Part shown: piece after piece, positions 18,666-26,919 of the stretch
How positions within the stretch are numbered: the first letter of the stretch is position 1
Layout of the letters: every line of letters starts with the position of its first letter
Source: Pasteurella sp049670895
GTDB lineage: Bacteria > Pseudomonadota > Gammaproteobacteria > Enterobacterales > Pasteurellaceae
Reading direction: 5' to 3' (one strand)
Assembly (NCBI RefSeq): GCF_049670895.1
Contig: NZ_CP187170.1
DNA length: 64,000 nucleotides
The notes under the pieces: model-generated
What the model was told of the DNA's origin: nothing
Database searches by the model: none
Seen by the model: only the letters and a program-made list of their open reading frames with translations
Translations under genes and position numbers: made by a program

Positions 18666-18694
18666 TTAACAGCCCTGAATAATCTTTGTATAAT
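18666..18694 (+). promoter_or_regulatory. Promoter of the OppA-like lipoprotein gene
   Basis: TTAACA (18666-18671), 17-base spacer and a perfect TATAAT (18689-18694), about 27 bases before the ATG at 18721. Confidence 0.75.
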
Positions 18695-18720
18695 GCCCCT
18701 TATTTTTGGGGAAATTTCGC

Positions 18721-20292
18721 ATGGTTAGCTTCTTGGGTTCTTCTTTTCGCACAACGATAAAAAGTGCGGTCCTTTTTTCGAGTATTTTCTTTTTACTTAA
18801 TTGTGATCAAAACACAGACAGATCGCTTTCCACTCATCAATCCCCTTCCTCATCAAAAAATGATGCCAAGCCCGTAGTACCCAGTCGAGAATTATTAGTT
18901 CGTGGTGTATACCATGATTTGTTATTGGATCCGCATGCGGTACAAAATGCTGATCAAAGTGCTTTTTTACGAGATGTCTTAGAAGGATTAACGGCTTATG
19001 ATCCGCAAGGAAAATTAATCCCTGCCGTGGCAGAAAGTTGGAAAACAGAAGATAACAAAACATGGTTTTTTGTTTTGCGAGAAGGTGCCAAATGGTCGAC
19101 GGGAGAGGCGGTGACTGCCCAAGATTTTGTCCGTAGTTGGCAGCAATTAGCCCAATCACAAAGTCAACTGAAAACCTATTTAGCTTTTTTAAATGTTGCC
19201 AATGCGAAAAAGGTTTTAAAAGGGGAATTGCCAGCAGATAAATTGGGGGTGGAAGCCATTGAAGATCGCATTTTACGCATTCAATTAGATAAAGCCACGC
19301 CTTATTTGCCTCATATGCTTGCACATATTGCCTTGTTGCCACGCTATGCACAACCATCAAATCAGTTTGTTGGCAATGGGGCTTATCGTTTACTGAACCA
19401 ACACGCCAATTTCATTCATCTTGAAAAAAATCCGCATTATTGGGCAGCACAGAAAGTGGCGTTTAAGCGAGTGGATTATCAAAAGCTTTCTGAAAATCAG
19501 TCCATTGAAACGTTGGATTTGGTGCAACAACCTAAAGTCATTCCTGATAACACCCCCTACTTTCCGCAAAATTGCACCTATTTTTATGAGTTTAATCTGC
19601 GAGATCCTTTGCTGAGCAAAAGTGCGGTGAGAAAAGCCATTGTGTCAATGGTTTCTGCTCGCGATATTGTACAACAGGTTGCTCCGAAGATGAGACCAAC
19701 CACCCATGTTTTGCCTGATGCGATGCAGATGGAACAAGACAGTGTTTGGGAACCTGTGGTGGTGGAGCAAGTGTTTGAGCAATATGGGGTGAGTGAAAAA
19801 CAGCCGTTACACTTAAAAATTACCCATGATCAGCAAGATATTCACCCAGAGGTGGCACAGCGTATTGTGAGAATGTTATCTCAATCCGATATGCTAAGAG
19901 TCACTGCTGAGCCTGTACCATGGCAGACATTATTAGAAAAGCGAATTAAGGGCGACTTTCAAATGATTCGTTCTGGTTGGTGTGCTGACTATCACGAACC
20001 TTCTGCTTTTTTGAATGTGTTTTACTCTCATAGCCCAGATAACAAGATGTTTTATGCCAATCCCAAAGTGGACGAATTGTTGGAAAAAACGCTATCAAGC
20101 ATGAATGAAACAGAACGTTATCGCCTTTATGCAGAATTAGGGCAGCTGCTGCAAACGGAAAATGTGGTATTGCCGATTTTTCAATACCAAACGCCTATTT
20201 GGTTACATGGCAGTTTGAACGGCTACCAACGAGAGAATGCAACGGGCATTATTTACAGTAAGGACTTATTTCGCAAGGTAAACGTGAATTAA
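18721..20292 (+). CDS. OppA-like periplasmic substrate-binding lipoprotein
   Basis: 523 residues from ATG 18721. A signal peptide ends at the lipobox LLNC (about residue 29). The rest is an SBP_bac_5 family fold with the marker AESWKTEDNKTWFFVLREGAKWSTGEAVTA-type region, in which a peptide or haem-like ligand is bound. Similar to the OppA/HbpA/DppA group and to the Haemophilus HI0213-type orphan binding proteins; the ligand cannot be named. No permease or ATPase genes are adjacent, so it must borrow a transporter or act alone. An uptake signal lies inside the signal-peptide codons (18761-18770). Confidence 0.85.
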   Translation: MVSFLGSSFRTTIKSAVLFSSIFFLLNCDQNTDRSLSTHQSPSSSKNDAKPVVPSRELLVRGVYHDLLLDPHAVQNADQSAFLRDVLEGLTAYDPQGKLIPAVAESWKTEDNKTWFFVLREGAKWSTGEAVTAQDFVRSWQQLAQSQSQLKTYLAFLNVANAKKVLKGELPADKLGVEAIEDRILRIQLDKATPYLPHMLAHIALLPRYAQPSNQFVGNGAYRLLNQHANFIHLEKNPHYWAAQKVAFKRVDYQKLSENQSIETLDLVQQPKVIPDNTPYFPQNCTYFYEFNLRDPLLSKSAVRKAIVSMVSARDIVQQVAPKMRPTTHVLPDAMQMEQDSVWEPVVVEQVFEQYGVSEKQPLHLKITHDQQDIHPEVAQRIVRMLSQSDMLRVTAEPVPWQTLLEKRIKGDFQMIRSGWCADYHEPSAFLNVFYSHSPDNKMFYANPKVDELLEKTLSSMNETERYRLYAELGQLLQTENVVLPIFQYQTPIWLHGSLNGYQRENATGIIYSKDLFRKVNVN

Positions 20293-20353
20293 TGACTCAA
20301 AAGTGCGGTGCATTTTGAAAATGTTTTGCCCACCGTAACAGGTGGGCAATGTG

Positions 20354-21007
20354 TTATTTTTTAGGAATTTCTTCGCAACAGTGTGGGCAATCAAGCAAAT
20401 GTTTTTGCTCATTATGTACAATAAAATGCCCCATTTTTTTCGCCTTGGTGTCGAGATATTCCGTGTTATAACGGTTTTCGCCAACATTGAGTGCAACACG
20501 TTCTACAATATTGATTCCCGCTTTTTTCATGGTGTCGATCTTGTTCGGGTTATTGGTTAATAAGCGTACTTTTTTAACCCCTAATAAGTCAAAAATCTCC
20601 GCACAGACTTCAAAATTACGTTCATCTGCAGCAAAACCTAATGCGAGGTTTGCTTCAATCGTATCCATGCCTTGATCTTGTAAAGAATATGCACGAATTT
20701 TATTAATTAAGCCAATGCCACGTCCTTCTTCACGGTGATAGATCAGGACACCACGACCTTCTTGACTGATCTGGCGTAATGCCGCCGCTAATTGGAAACC
20801 GCAATCGCATTTTAGGCTATATAATGCATCTCCCGTTAAACATTCTGAATGAATACGTGCGAGCACGGGTTCATCACTCTTGCTGACATCGCCTAATACG
20901 AGGGCAACGTGCTCTTTTTTGGTATCTGGAAATTCAAAGCCAACAATACGAAAGATACCAAATTCTGTTGGTAGGTTAGCTTCTGCCACACGTTGAATTT
21001 TTGCCAT
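20354..21007 (-). CDS. ribA: GTP cyclohydrolase II
   Basis: 217 residues from ATG 21007 (an in-frame TTG at 21013 is less likely; AAGGA lies about 12 bases upstream). Converts GTP to the first pyrimidine intermediate of riboflavin synthesis. Zinc ligands are in SECLTGDALYSLKCDCGFQ; the catalytic region reads YHREEGRGIGLINKIRAY. Very like E. coli RibA. ribH is at 46522, so riboflavin genes are scattered. No FMN riboswitch is visible upstream. The C-terminus has extra Cys/His residues (HLLDCPHCCEE), unlike E. coli. Confidence 0.96.
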   Translation of the reverse strand: MAKIQRVAEANLPTEFGIFRIVGFEFPDTKKEHVALVLGDVSKSDEPVLARIHSECLTGDALYSLKCDCGFQLAAALRQISQEGRGVLIYHREEGRGIGLINKIRAYSLQDQGMDTIEANLALGFAADERNFEVCAEIFDLLGVKKVRLLTNNPNKIDTMKKAGINIVERVALNVGENRYNTEYLDTKAKKMGHFIVHNEQKHLLDCPHCCEEIPKK

Positions 21008-21075
21008 AATCAATCAATCCTTATGCTTTTGAGTGTTCTCTGATAGAATATTCTCCCTCAACGGTTCTCAATTCT

Positions 21076-21843
21076 ATGGTTAGAAATATGTTAAAAAGAT
21101 TGTCATTATATACCTTATTACTTTGTGTTGTCCCTTTTTTTACATGGATTTTGGGTTGGCAATGGAAGGCAAATGATGTGATGAGCAGTTATGATCACGC
21201 TCTGTATTTTTTAACGGAAAGTGGTAGCGTGCCTTACGGTGTCATTACTTGTGGCGTGTTGGCTTTATGCTTTTATCCCTTATTTAATGAAAAAAAACAG
21301 TGGATGCTTGCGGTGTGTATTATGGCTTTTTCGGTGATTTTGACACAAGGCATTAAAAGTGGGCTAAAAAATATCTTTGCTGAGCCTCGTCCTTATATTA
21401 CTTATATGGTGGAAAAAGCGGAAATGAGTGCAGAAGCCTTTTATCAGCAAGATAGAAAGCAACGTTCCCAATTTGTCCAGCGTTTTTATCAAGTGCAAGC
21501 GGATGTACCAAGTTGGCTGAAAGGGCATTATGAAAAAGAAGTAGGCTATTCTTTCCCTTCTGGTCATACCATTTTTGCGGCAACCTGGCTGTTTCTGGCG
21601 GTGGGTTTTACGCAATTGACAGGACAAGGTTCAACACGTAAGAAAGTGTTGGTGGCAGGAATTGCAGTTTGGGCAGTGTTAATGTTAGTGAGCCGTTTAC
21701 GTTTTGGCATGCATTATCCTATTGATTTATTAATGAGCATTTTATTGGCATTTGTCATTCATATCGCCATTTTCAGTTTCTTGCAGAAAAAAGCGATTTT
21801 TCGCAAAGCTTGTCCTGCAAAGTGTGCGGAAAAAGAGCAGTAA
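21076..21843 (+). CDS. pgpB: PgpB-type PAP2 family phosphatase
   Basis: 255 residues, about six membrane helices. PAP2 motifs are complete: KNIFAEPRPY (KxxxxxxRP), SFPSGHT and SRLRFGMHYPID. Family members dephosphorylate phosphatidylglycerophosphate and undecaprenyl pyrophosphate in the inner membrane. Order and topology match E. coli PgpB. ATG 21088 is an alternative start four codons in. Divergent from ribA; an uptake signal follows the stop. pgpA at 48480 encodes an unrelated enzyme for the same phospholipid step. Confidence 0.9.
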   Translation: MVRNMLKRLSLYTLLLCVVPFFTWILGWQWKANDVMSSYDHALYFLTESGSVPYGVITCGVLALCFYPLFNEKKQWMLAVCIMAFSVILTQGIKSGLKNIFAEPRPYITYMVEKAEMSAEAFYQQDRKQRSQFVQRFYQVQADVPSWLKGHYEKEVGYSFPSGHTIFAATWLFLAVGFTQLTGQGSTRKKVLVAGIAVWAVLMLVSRLRFGMHYPIDLLMSILLAFVIHIAIFSFLQKKAIFRKACPAKCAEKEQ

Positions 21844-21886
21844 AAAAGTGCGGTGAAATTCAATAACGTTTTGGACGAGGTGGAGT

Positions 21887-22810
21887 ATGTTGTATGGATT
21901 TGATATTGGCGGCACCAAAATTGAGCTTGCCGTCTTTAATGAAAACTTAGAAAAATTATACAGTGAACGAGTCGATACCCCAAAAACCTCTTACGAGGAA
22001 TGGCTGAATGCCATCGTGCACTTAGTGCATAAAGCCGATGACATGTTTCATTGTCGAGGTTCAGTAGGATTAGGTATTCCAGGCTTTGTGAATCAAAAAA
22101 CGGGCATGGCAGAAATCGCAAATATTCCTGCCGCAGACAATAAACCTATTATTCAAGATCTTACTGAACGTTTAGGACGTGAAGTCCGAGCTGAAAATGA
22201 TGCTAACTGCTTTGCCTTATCTGAAGCATGGGCGGAAGAAAATGCACCATATCCTATGGTATTAGGGCTTATTTTAGGCACAGGATTTGGTGGCGGATTG
22301 ATCTTTAATGGTCAAGTTTATTCAGGGCAAACGGGCATGGCAGGGGAGTTAGGGCATATTCAATTGAACTATCATGCATTGCGATTGTTAGGTTGGGATA
22401 AGGCACCCATTTATCCTTGCGGTTGCGGCAATCAAGCCTGTTTAGATACCTATCTTTCTGGCCGTGGCTTTGAAATGCTGTATCGGGATTTACAAGGTGA
22501 AGCATTAAATGCGAAAGACATCATTCAGCGATTTTATGCGGGTGAGCAAAGTGCGGTTAATTTTGTTGAACTTTTCATCAAGCTTTGTGCGATTTCTATC
22601 GGTAATATTATCACGGTGTTAGATCCTCATGTGATTGTGCTAGGTGGTGGATTATCTAACTTTGATTATTTATATGAAGCTTTACCCAACGTCTTACCTA
22701 ACCACTTAATGCGTAGTGCCAATGTGCCTTTGATTAAAAAAGCAAAATACGGTGATTCAGGTGGCGTGCGAGGGGCTGCGGCGTTATTTCTCTCTAAATC
22801 TGTTGAATGA
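21887..22810 (+). CDS. nagK: N-acetyl-D-glucosamine kinase
   Basis: 307 residues, ROK-family sugar kinase. The phosphate loop DIGGTKIELAVF, the catalytic region ENDANCFALSEAW, GTGFGGGLIFNG and the zinc motif YPCGCGNQACLDTYLSGRG are all like E. coli NagK. Phosphorylates free GlcNAc (from cell-wall recycling or uptake) to GlcNAc-6-P, the inducer of NagC. GAGGTGGAG gives a good ribosome-binding site. No helix-turn-helix domain, which separates it from NagC. Confidence 0.94.
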   Translation: MLYGFDIGGTKIELAVFNENLEKLYSERVDTPKTSYEEWLNAIVHLVHKADDMFHCRGSVGLGIPGFVNQKTGMAEIANIPAADNKPIIQDLTERLGREVRAENDANCFALSEAWAEENAPYPMVLGLILGTGFGGGLIFNGQVYSGQTGMAGELGHIQLNYHALRLLGWDKAPIYPCGCGNQACLDTYLSGRGFEMLYRDLQGEALNAKDIIQRFYAGEQSAVNFVELFIKLCAISIGNIITVLDPHVIVLGGGLSNFDYLYEALPNVLPNHLMRSANVPLIKKAKYGDSGGVRGAAALFLSKSVE

Positions 22811-22921
22811 TAAGTGGCATGTTCTGTGTTTAAGGCAAGGACAAAAGTTGAAATTTTATTCAAAAAACAAGGAATATTAGGTAGAATAAAACCACCTTTC
22901 TCTCTATTTTAAGGAAACTTT

Positions 22922-23617
22922 ATGCGTCAATATTTCACTAAAGCGATTTTATTTTCTTCTGTTATGGTCTTATCTGCCTGTGGCAGTTTATCTGATATGA
23001 CTTCAGGTCGTGGCGTAACTGCCCCTTCTGTTGCCAAAGCACCGAAAGCATTAGGCATGGATTTGGCGGCGTTAGAACAGAAAGCAATGGGCTTAAAAAC
23101 CTTTGAGTATCGCTATAATCAGAATCAATATGTGGCTTATTTAAGCTCACAGCCAGAATTGATTAAAGCACAAGAGGCGGAAGGCTCAAGCCAGTTCTTC
23201 TATAAAGCAGGGAAGTTAGTGGCAGCACTTGATCAATCAGGTGTGTATCAATTTGGTGCGGATGGTAAAGTGGCAAATGCCTTTAATGCACAAGGCAATC
23301 CCCAATCGGTCAATACCGACAACGCCACGAAAATATCTGCAAAAGCCAGTAAACTTTACAAAATGTTCAGTTACAATAAAGCCGATAATACGGCAGCAAA
23401 CATGAAAACAGGCAACGATGCCAAACTGAATTATCTATGCATTGCAAAAATTCAACAAGTGGCTCAAACCCAACGTGTTTTCCGTAGCCCAGAGAATGCC
23501 GTCTTAACAGCAAATAGCTTAAATGCAACGGTTCGCTTAAATGGCACCCAATTTTATAAAATGGATTGCCAAATCGCAGCCAATAAAGTGACGAAATTAA
23601 GTTTAATGAAAAAATAA
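22922..23617 (+). CDS. Putative lipoprotein of unknown function
   Basis: 231 residues. A signal peptide with lipobox VLSAC (Cys about residue 20) is clear. The mature part is Ala/Lys/Asn-rich with two further Cys (YLCIAK and MDCQIAANK), perhaps a disulfide, and no motif I recognise. It has a strong AAGGAAAC ribosome-binding site and its own terminator. Probably an envelope protein restricted to Pasteurellaceae, but this is inference. Confidence 0.7.
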   Translation: MRQYFTKAILFSSVMVLSACGSLSDMTSGRGVTAPSVAKAPKALGMDLAALEQKAMGLKTFEYRYNQNQYVAYLSSQPELIKAQEAEGSSQFFYKAGKLVAALDQSGVYQFGADGKVANAFNAQGNPQSVNTDNATKISAKASKLYKMFSYNKADNTAANMKTGNDAKLNYLCIAKIQQVAQTQRVFRSPENAVLTANSLNATVRLNGTQFYKMDCQIAANKVTKLSLMKK

Positions 23618-23637
23618 TCGTCACACATCAATAAACA

Positions 23638-23666
23638 AAAAGTGCGGTGAAATTCACCGCACTTTT
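23638..23666. terminator. Terminator formed by two inverted uptake signals
   Basis: AAAAGTGCGGTGAA (23638-23651) faces its full complement (23653-23666) with only one base between, so the hairpin must open a few pairs for its loop. It gives a T run at each end and closes the lipoprotein gene. Confidence 0.88.
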
Positions 23667-23690
23667 CACTTTTAATGGGATTAACCTCGC

Positions 23691-24428
23691 ATGGAATCAA
23701 GTAGGCTTTCTTTCGAAGATTATGTACAACACATCGTCCATCAAAACAAAGGAAAAAGAATTCATCATTTTGAATATCATGGACAATATTTTTGGATTAA
23801 ACAGCCTGAAGTATTGAGTCTTGGCTGGCGACTGTTGAAGCCTTATCCCGAACAAGCATTTCAAAACGAAATGAAAACCTTGAAAAGTTTTGCACAACTT
23901 GCCGCCCCCGTGCCTAAATTACTGATTTCACGCCCTGATTTTTTCGTCTTGGAAGATGCAGGCCCCACCCTTGCCGATTGGATGGAAAATCCGAGCATTT
24001 CTGTACAGCAAAAACAACAGATTTTGTCCGAAGGGGTGAAAGCGTTAGTGGCGTTACATCATCAAGGTCTGGCTCACGGCAGACCAGCTATCCGAGATAT
24101 GGCATGGAATGGTGAGCAAATTCGTTTTATTGACTTGGAAAACCACATGGAAAATCAGCCGACTAAGCAAGTACAAGATGTCATGATTTTTATGCATAGT
24201 CTATGCCGTTCGAAAGTGATTTCAGATCAAGAAGTCAAACGTGTGATAGCAGAGTTGGCACAACAATCTGCCCCGAGCATTTGGCAGCAGGTCATTGTAC
24301 AGTTACGAAAATATCGCTTTATTTATTATCTTTTGTTACCATTTAAACCTATTGCAAAAACGGATTTGATTGCAATTTATCGTTTATTTGAAAATATGTC
24401 TGACCAATTGAAGAGGAAAGTAGAATGA
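23691..24428 (+). CDS. Kinase-like protein related to RIO/Kdo-kinase fold
   Basis: 245 residues. Protein-kinase-like core: FVLEDAGPTLADWM resembles the hinge; GLAHGRPAIRDMAWNG holds an HxRPxxRD-like catalytic loop; FIDLEN stands where DFG is expected. A Lys pair early in the protein (FWIKQP) could be the ATP-binding Lys. Such proteins in Gram-negatives include lipopolysaccharide core kinases; the substrate here is unknown. The last codons overlap the start of a 44-residue lipoprotein, implying co-translation. Confidence 0.68.
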   Translation: MESSRLSFEDYVQHIVHQNKGKRIHHFEYHGQYFWIKQPEVLSLGWRLLKPYPEQAFQNEMKTLKSFAQLAAPVPKLLISRPDFFVLEDAGPTLADWMENPSISVQQKQQILSEGVKALVALHHQGLAHGRPAIRDMAWNGEQIRFIDLENHMENQPTKQVQDVMIFMHSLCRSKVISDQEVKRVIAELAQQSAPSIWQQVIVQLRKYRFIYYLLLPFKPIAKTDLIAIYRLFENMSDQLKRKVE

Positions 24429-24559
24429 AAAAGCCATTGATGATCATAATCATCAGCCTGATGATAGCAGGTTGTTCGGTAGGGGGCAGTGTCAGTGCAG
24501 GAGGCGGAAGTCAGGGTGTTGGGATAGGACTTGGCGTAGGCACGGGTATTCGTTTTTAA
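24425..24559 (+). CDS. Small glycine-rich lipoprotein (44 residues)
   Basis: The ATG at 24425 overlaps the stop of the kinase-like gene (ATGA) and follows GAGGAAAG. The peptide begins MKKPLMIIIISLMIAGC, a complete lipoprotein signal with lipobox IAGC (Cys 17). The mature 28 residues are almost all Gly, Ser, Val and Ile (GVGIGLGVGTGIRF). Too short for most gene callers, but the signal peptide, coupling and ribosome-binding site make it credible. Function unknown. Confidence 0.72.
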   Translation: MKKPLMIIIISLMIAGCSVGGSVSAGGGSQGVGIGLGVGTGIRF

Positions 24560-24620
24560 TCAAAAAGTGCGGTAAATTTTAGCAAAGTTTTGAAAAAAAC
24601 CGATTTTTGGTAATTAAACC

Positions 24621-24648
24621 TTGCTATTTTGTCTAAAATCCTTATAAT
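24621..24648 (+). promoter_or_regulatory. Promoter of the metY-rimP-nusA-infB operon
   Basis: TTGCTA (24621-24626), 16-base spacer and TATAAT (24643-24648), 17 bases before the initiator tRNA. Confidence 0.75.
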
Positions 24649-24665
24649 GCGTTTCATATTTCGGA

Positions 24666-24742
24666 CGCGGGGTGGAGCAGCTTGGTAGCTCGTCGGGCTC
24701 ATAACCCGAAGGCCGTCGGTTCAAATCCGGCCCCCGCAACCA
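24666..24742 (+). tRNA. Initiator tRNA-fMet (CAT)
   Basis: 77 bases with encoded CCA. The unpaired first base C opposite A, the three G-C pairs of the anticodon stem (GTCGGGCTCATAACCCGAAG region) and the near identity to E. coli metY/metZ mark the initiator. It leads the rimP-nusA-infB group as metY does in E. coli. Confidence 0.97.
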
Positions 24743-24764
24743 CTTTACAGATAGTTTAGTAAAG

Positions 24765-24788
24765 AAACCCCAAGTGATGGGGTTTTTT
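24765..24788 (+). terminator. Hairpin with T run after the initiator tRNA
   Basis: AAACCCC (24765-24771), 7-base loop, GGGG then TTTTTT. Probably a partial terminator separating tRNA from rimP transcription. Confidence 0.8.
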
Positions 24789-24816
24789 CGTATCTAAACG
24801 AGGAGTTTTTTGATGT

Positions 24817-24843
24817 AAGGACTGGATCGCGAGTCCTTTTTTT
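24817..24843 (+). terminator. Second hairpin in the rimP leader
   Basis: AAGGACT (24817-24823) and AGTCCTT (24832-24838) with an 8-base loop and a T run to 24843. With the preceding hairpin it makes the 204-base rimP leader a candidate attenuation or antitermination region. Confidence 0.72.
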
Positions 24844-24946
24844 ACGTCTAAAATTCGGCATTTGTCTGTGAGTGGTTCAAAACGTAGTCAATCGCCATCG
24901 GGCATTGGGGGCGTTTTACCAATACTAGTATAGAGAGGAGGCAATT

Positions 24947-25402
24947 TTGGCAACGTTAGAACAAAAATTACAAGCACTACTACAAGACGCCGTAGCCGAT
25001 TTAGGTTGCGAACTTTGGGGTATTGAATGCCAACGTGCAGGAAAATATTTAACGGTACGCTTATATATTGATAAAGAGGGCGGCGTGACGGTGGAAGATT
25101 GTGCCGATGTGAGTCGTCAAGTCAGTGCAATTTTAGATGTAGAAGATCCGATCGCAGATAAATATAATCTTGAAGTGTCTTCGCCGGGCTTAGATCGTGC
25201 TTTATTTACTTTAGCACAATATCAACGTTATATTGGTCAAGACATTTCAGTTCATTTACGGATTCCAGTATTAGATCGTCGTAAATGGCAAGGAAAATTA
25301 GCGAAGATTGAAAATGATATGTTGACGCTAATTGTAGATGGACAAGAACAAGTTTTAGTGTTTGGCAATATTCAAAAGGCCAATATTATTCCTAAATTCT
25401 AA
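24947..25402 (+). CDS. rimP: Ribosome maturation factor RimP
   Basis: 151 residues from a TTG start at 24947, which has a very strong AGGAGG site (24936-24941) and matches the family N-terminus M-x-TLEQKL. Needed for 30S subunit maturation. Conserved YIDKEGGVTVEDCADVSRQVSAILDVEDPI and LEVSSPGLDRALF are present. First gene of the rimP-nusA-infB operon; 15 bases before nusA. The TTG start suggests limited translation. Confidence 0.95.
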   Translation: MATLEQKLQALLQDAVADLGCELWGIECQRAGKYLTVRLYIDKEGGVTVEDCADVSRQVSAILDVEDPIADKYNLEVSSPGLDRALFTLAQYQRYIGQDISVHLRIPVLDRRKWQGKLAKIENDMLTLIVDGQEQVLVFGNIQKANIIPKF

Positions 25403-25417
25403 GGAGCAAACAGAGCA

Positions 25418-26902
25418 ATGAGTAAAGAAATTTTATTGGCTGCTGAAGCCGTGTCAAATGAAAAATTATTACCACGCGAAAAGATTTTTGAAGCGTTAGA
25501 AAGTGCCCTTGCCCTTTCAACCAAAAAGAAATATGAGCAAGAAATTGATGTGCGTGTTGTGATCAATACCAAAACTGGTGAATTTGATACCTTCCGCCGT
25601 TGGATCGTGGTAGAAGAGGTGAATAACCCAACCAAAGAAATTACCTTAGAAGCCGCACAGTTTGAAGATCCAAGCTTGCAAGTAGGTGATTATGTGGAAG
25701 ATCAAATTGAATCTGTTGCATTCGATCGCATTACCATGCAAACGGCACGTCAAGTGATCAGCACCAAAATCCGTGAAGCGGAACGTAACAAAATCGTTGA
25801 GCAATTCCGTTCACAACAAGGCGAAATTGTAACGGGAACCGTGAAAAAGGTTAACCGTGATAATATCGTGTTAGATTTAGGGCAACAAGCTGAAGCCGTG
25901 ATGTTGCGTGAAGATATGCTTCCACGTGAAAATTTCCGTCCGGGTGACCGTGTACGTGGTGTGCTTTATAAAGTCAGCCCAGAAAGTAAAGGGGCTCAGT
26001 TATTTGTGACTCGTGCGAAGCCAGAAATGCTGATCGAACTTTTCCGCATTGAAGTGCCAGAAATTGGTGAAGAGCTTATTGAAATTAAAAATGCGGCTCG
26101 TGATCCTGGCTCTCGTGCCAAAATTGCGGTGAAAAGCAATGACAAACGCATTGATCCCGTTGGGGCGTGTGTGGGGATGCGTGGTGCACGAGTACAAGCG
26201 ATTACTAATGAATTAGGCGGTGAGCGTGTAGATATCGTCCTTTGGGATGATAACCCTGCTCAGTTTGTGATTAATGCGATGGCACCTGCCGATGTGAGTT
26301 CGATCGTTGTGGATGAAGATTCACATTCTATGGATATTGCGGTGGAATCAGCCAATCTTGCTCAAGCAATTGGACGTAATGGACAAAATGTCCGTCTTGC
26401 TACGCAATTAACAGGTTGGACATTAAATGTCATGACCACGGAAGAATTAAATCAAAAACATCAAGCTGAAGACAATAAAGTATTGAAATTATTCATGAAT
26501 ACTTTAGGGATTGATGAGGAATTTGCACATATTTTAATTGAAGAAGGGTTCTCAACCTTAGAAGAATTAGCTTATGTGTCAGTGAGCGAGTTAACGGCAA
26601 TTGACGGTTTAGAAGATGAAGATCTGGTTGAAGAATTGCAAGCTCGTGCTAAAGATGCCATTACAGCCGCTGCATTAGCGGAAGAAGCGGCATTAAAACA
26701 AGCGCATATTGAAGATCGTTTACTCGCCTTAGAGGGGATGAATCGTCATATTGCATTAAAACTCGCAGAGAAAAAAATTACGACTCTTGAAGAACTTGCA
26801 GAACAAGGTGTTGATGATTTAGCTGATATTGAAGAGCTAACAGCAGAACAAGCCGCAGACTTTATTATGGCTGCACGTAATATCTGTTGGTTCAGTGAGT
26901 AA
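25418..26902 (+). CDS. nusA: Transcription elongation/termination factor NusA
   Basis: 494 residues, full length. N-terminal RNA-polymerase-binding domain, S1 domain (about 135-200: EIVTGTVKKVNRDNIVLDLG), two KH domains (GACVGMRGARVQAI and AIGRNGQNVRLA) and two C-terminal acidic repeats with ALKL/LAE motifs, as in gamma-proteobacteria. Controls pausing, termination and rRNA antitermination, with NusB (47002). Good ribosome-binding site AAGGAGC. Confidence 0.98.
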   Translation: MSKEILLAAEAVSNEKLLPREKIFEALESALALSTKKKYEQEIDVRVVINTKTGEFDTFRRWIVVEEVNNPTKEITLEAAQFEDPSLQVGDYVEDQIESVAFDRITMQTARQVISTKIREAERNKIVEQFRSQQGEIVTGTVKKVNRDNIVLDLGQQAEAVMLREDMLPRENFRPGDRVRGVLYKVSPESKGAQLFVTRAKPEMLIELFRIEVPEIGEELIEIKNAARDPGSRAKIAVKSNDKRIDPVGACVGMRGARVQAITNELGGERVDIVLWDDNPAQFVINAMAPADVSSIVVDEDSHSMDIAVESANLAQAIGRNGQNVRLATQLTGWTLNVMTTEELNQKHQAEDNKVLKLFMNTLGIDEEFAHILIEEGFSTLEELAYVSVSELTAIDGLEDEDLVEELQARAKDAITAAALAEEAALKQAHIEDRLLALEGMNRHIALKLAEKKITTLEELAEQGVDDLADIEELTAEQAADFIMAARNICWFSE

Positions 26903-26919
26903 TTGGAGGAGTGAAATAG

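Noticed and set aside
18797..19360. 187-codon minus-strand frame inside the OppA-like gene
   Set aside because: Antisense to a clear coding region and without recognisable domains.
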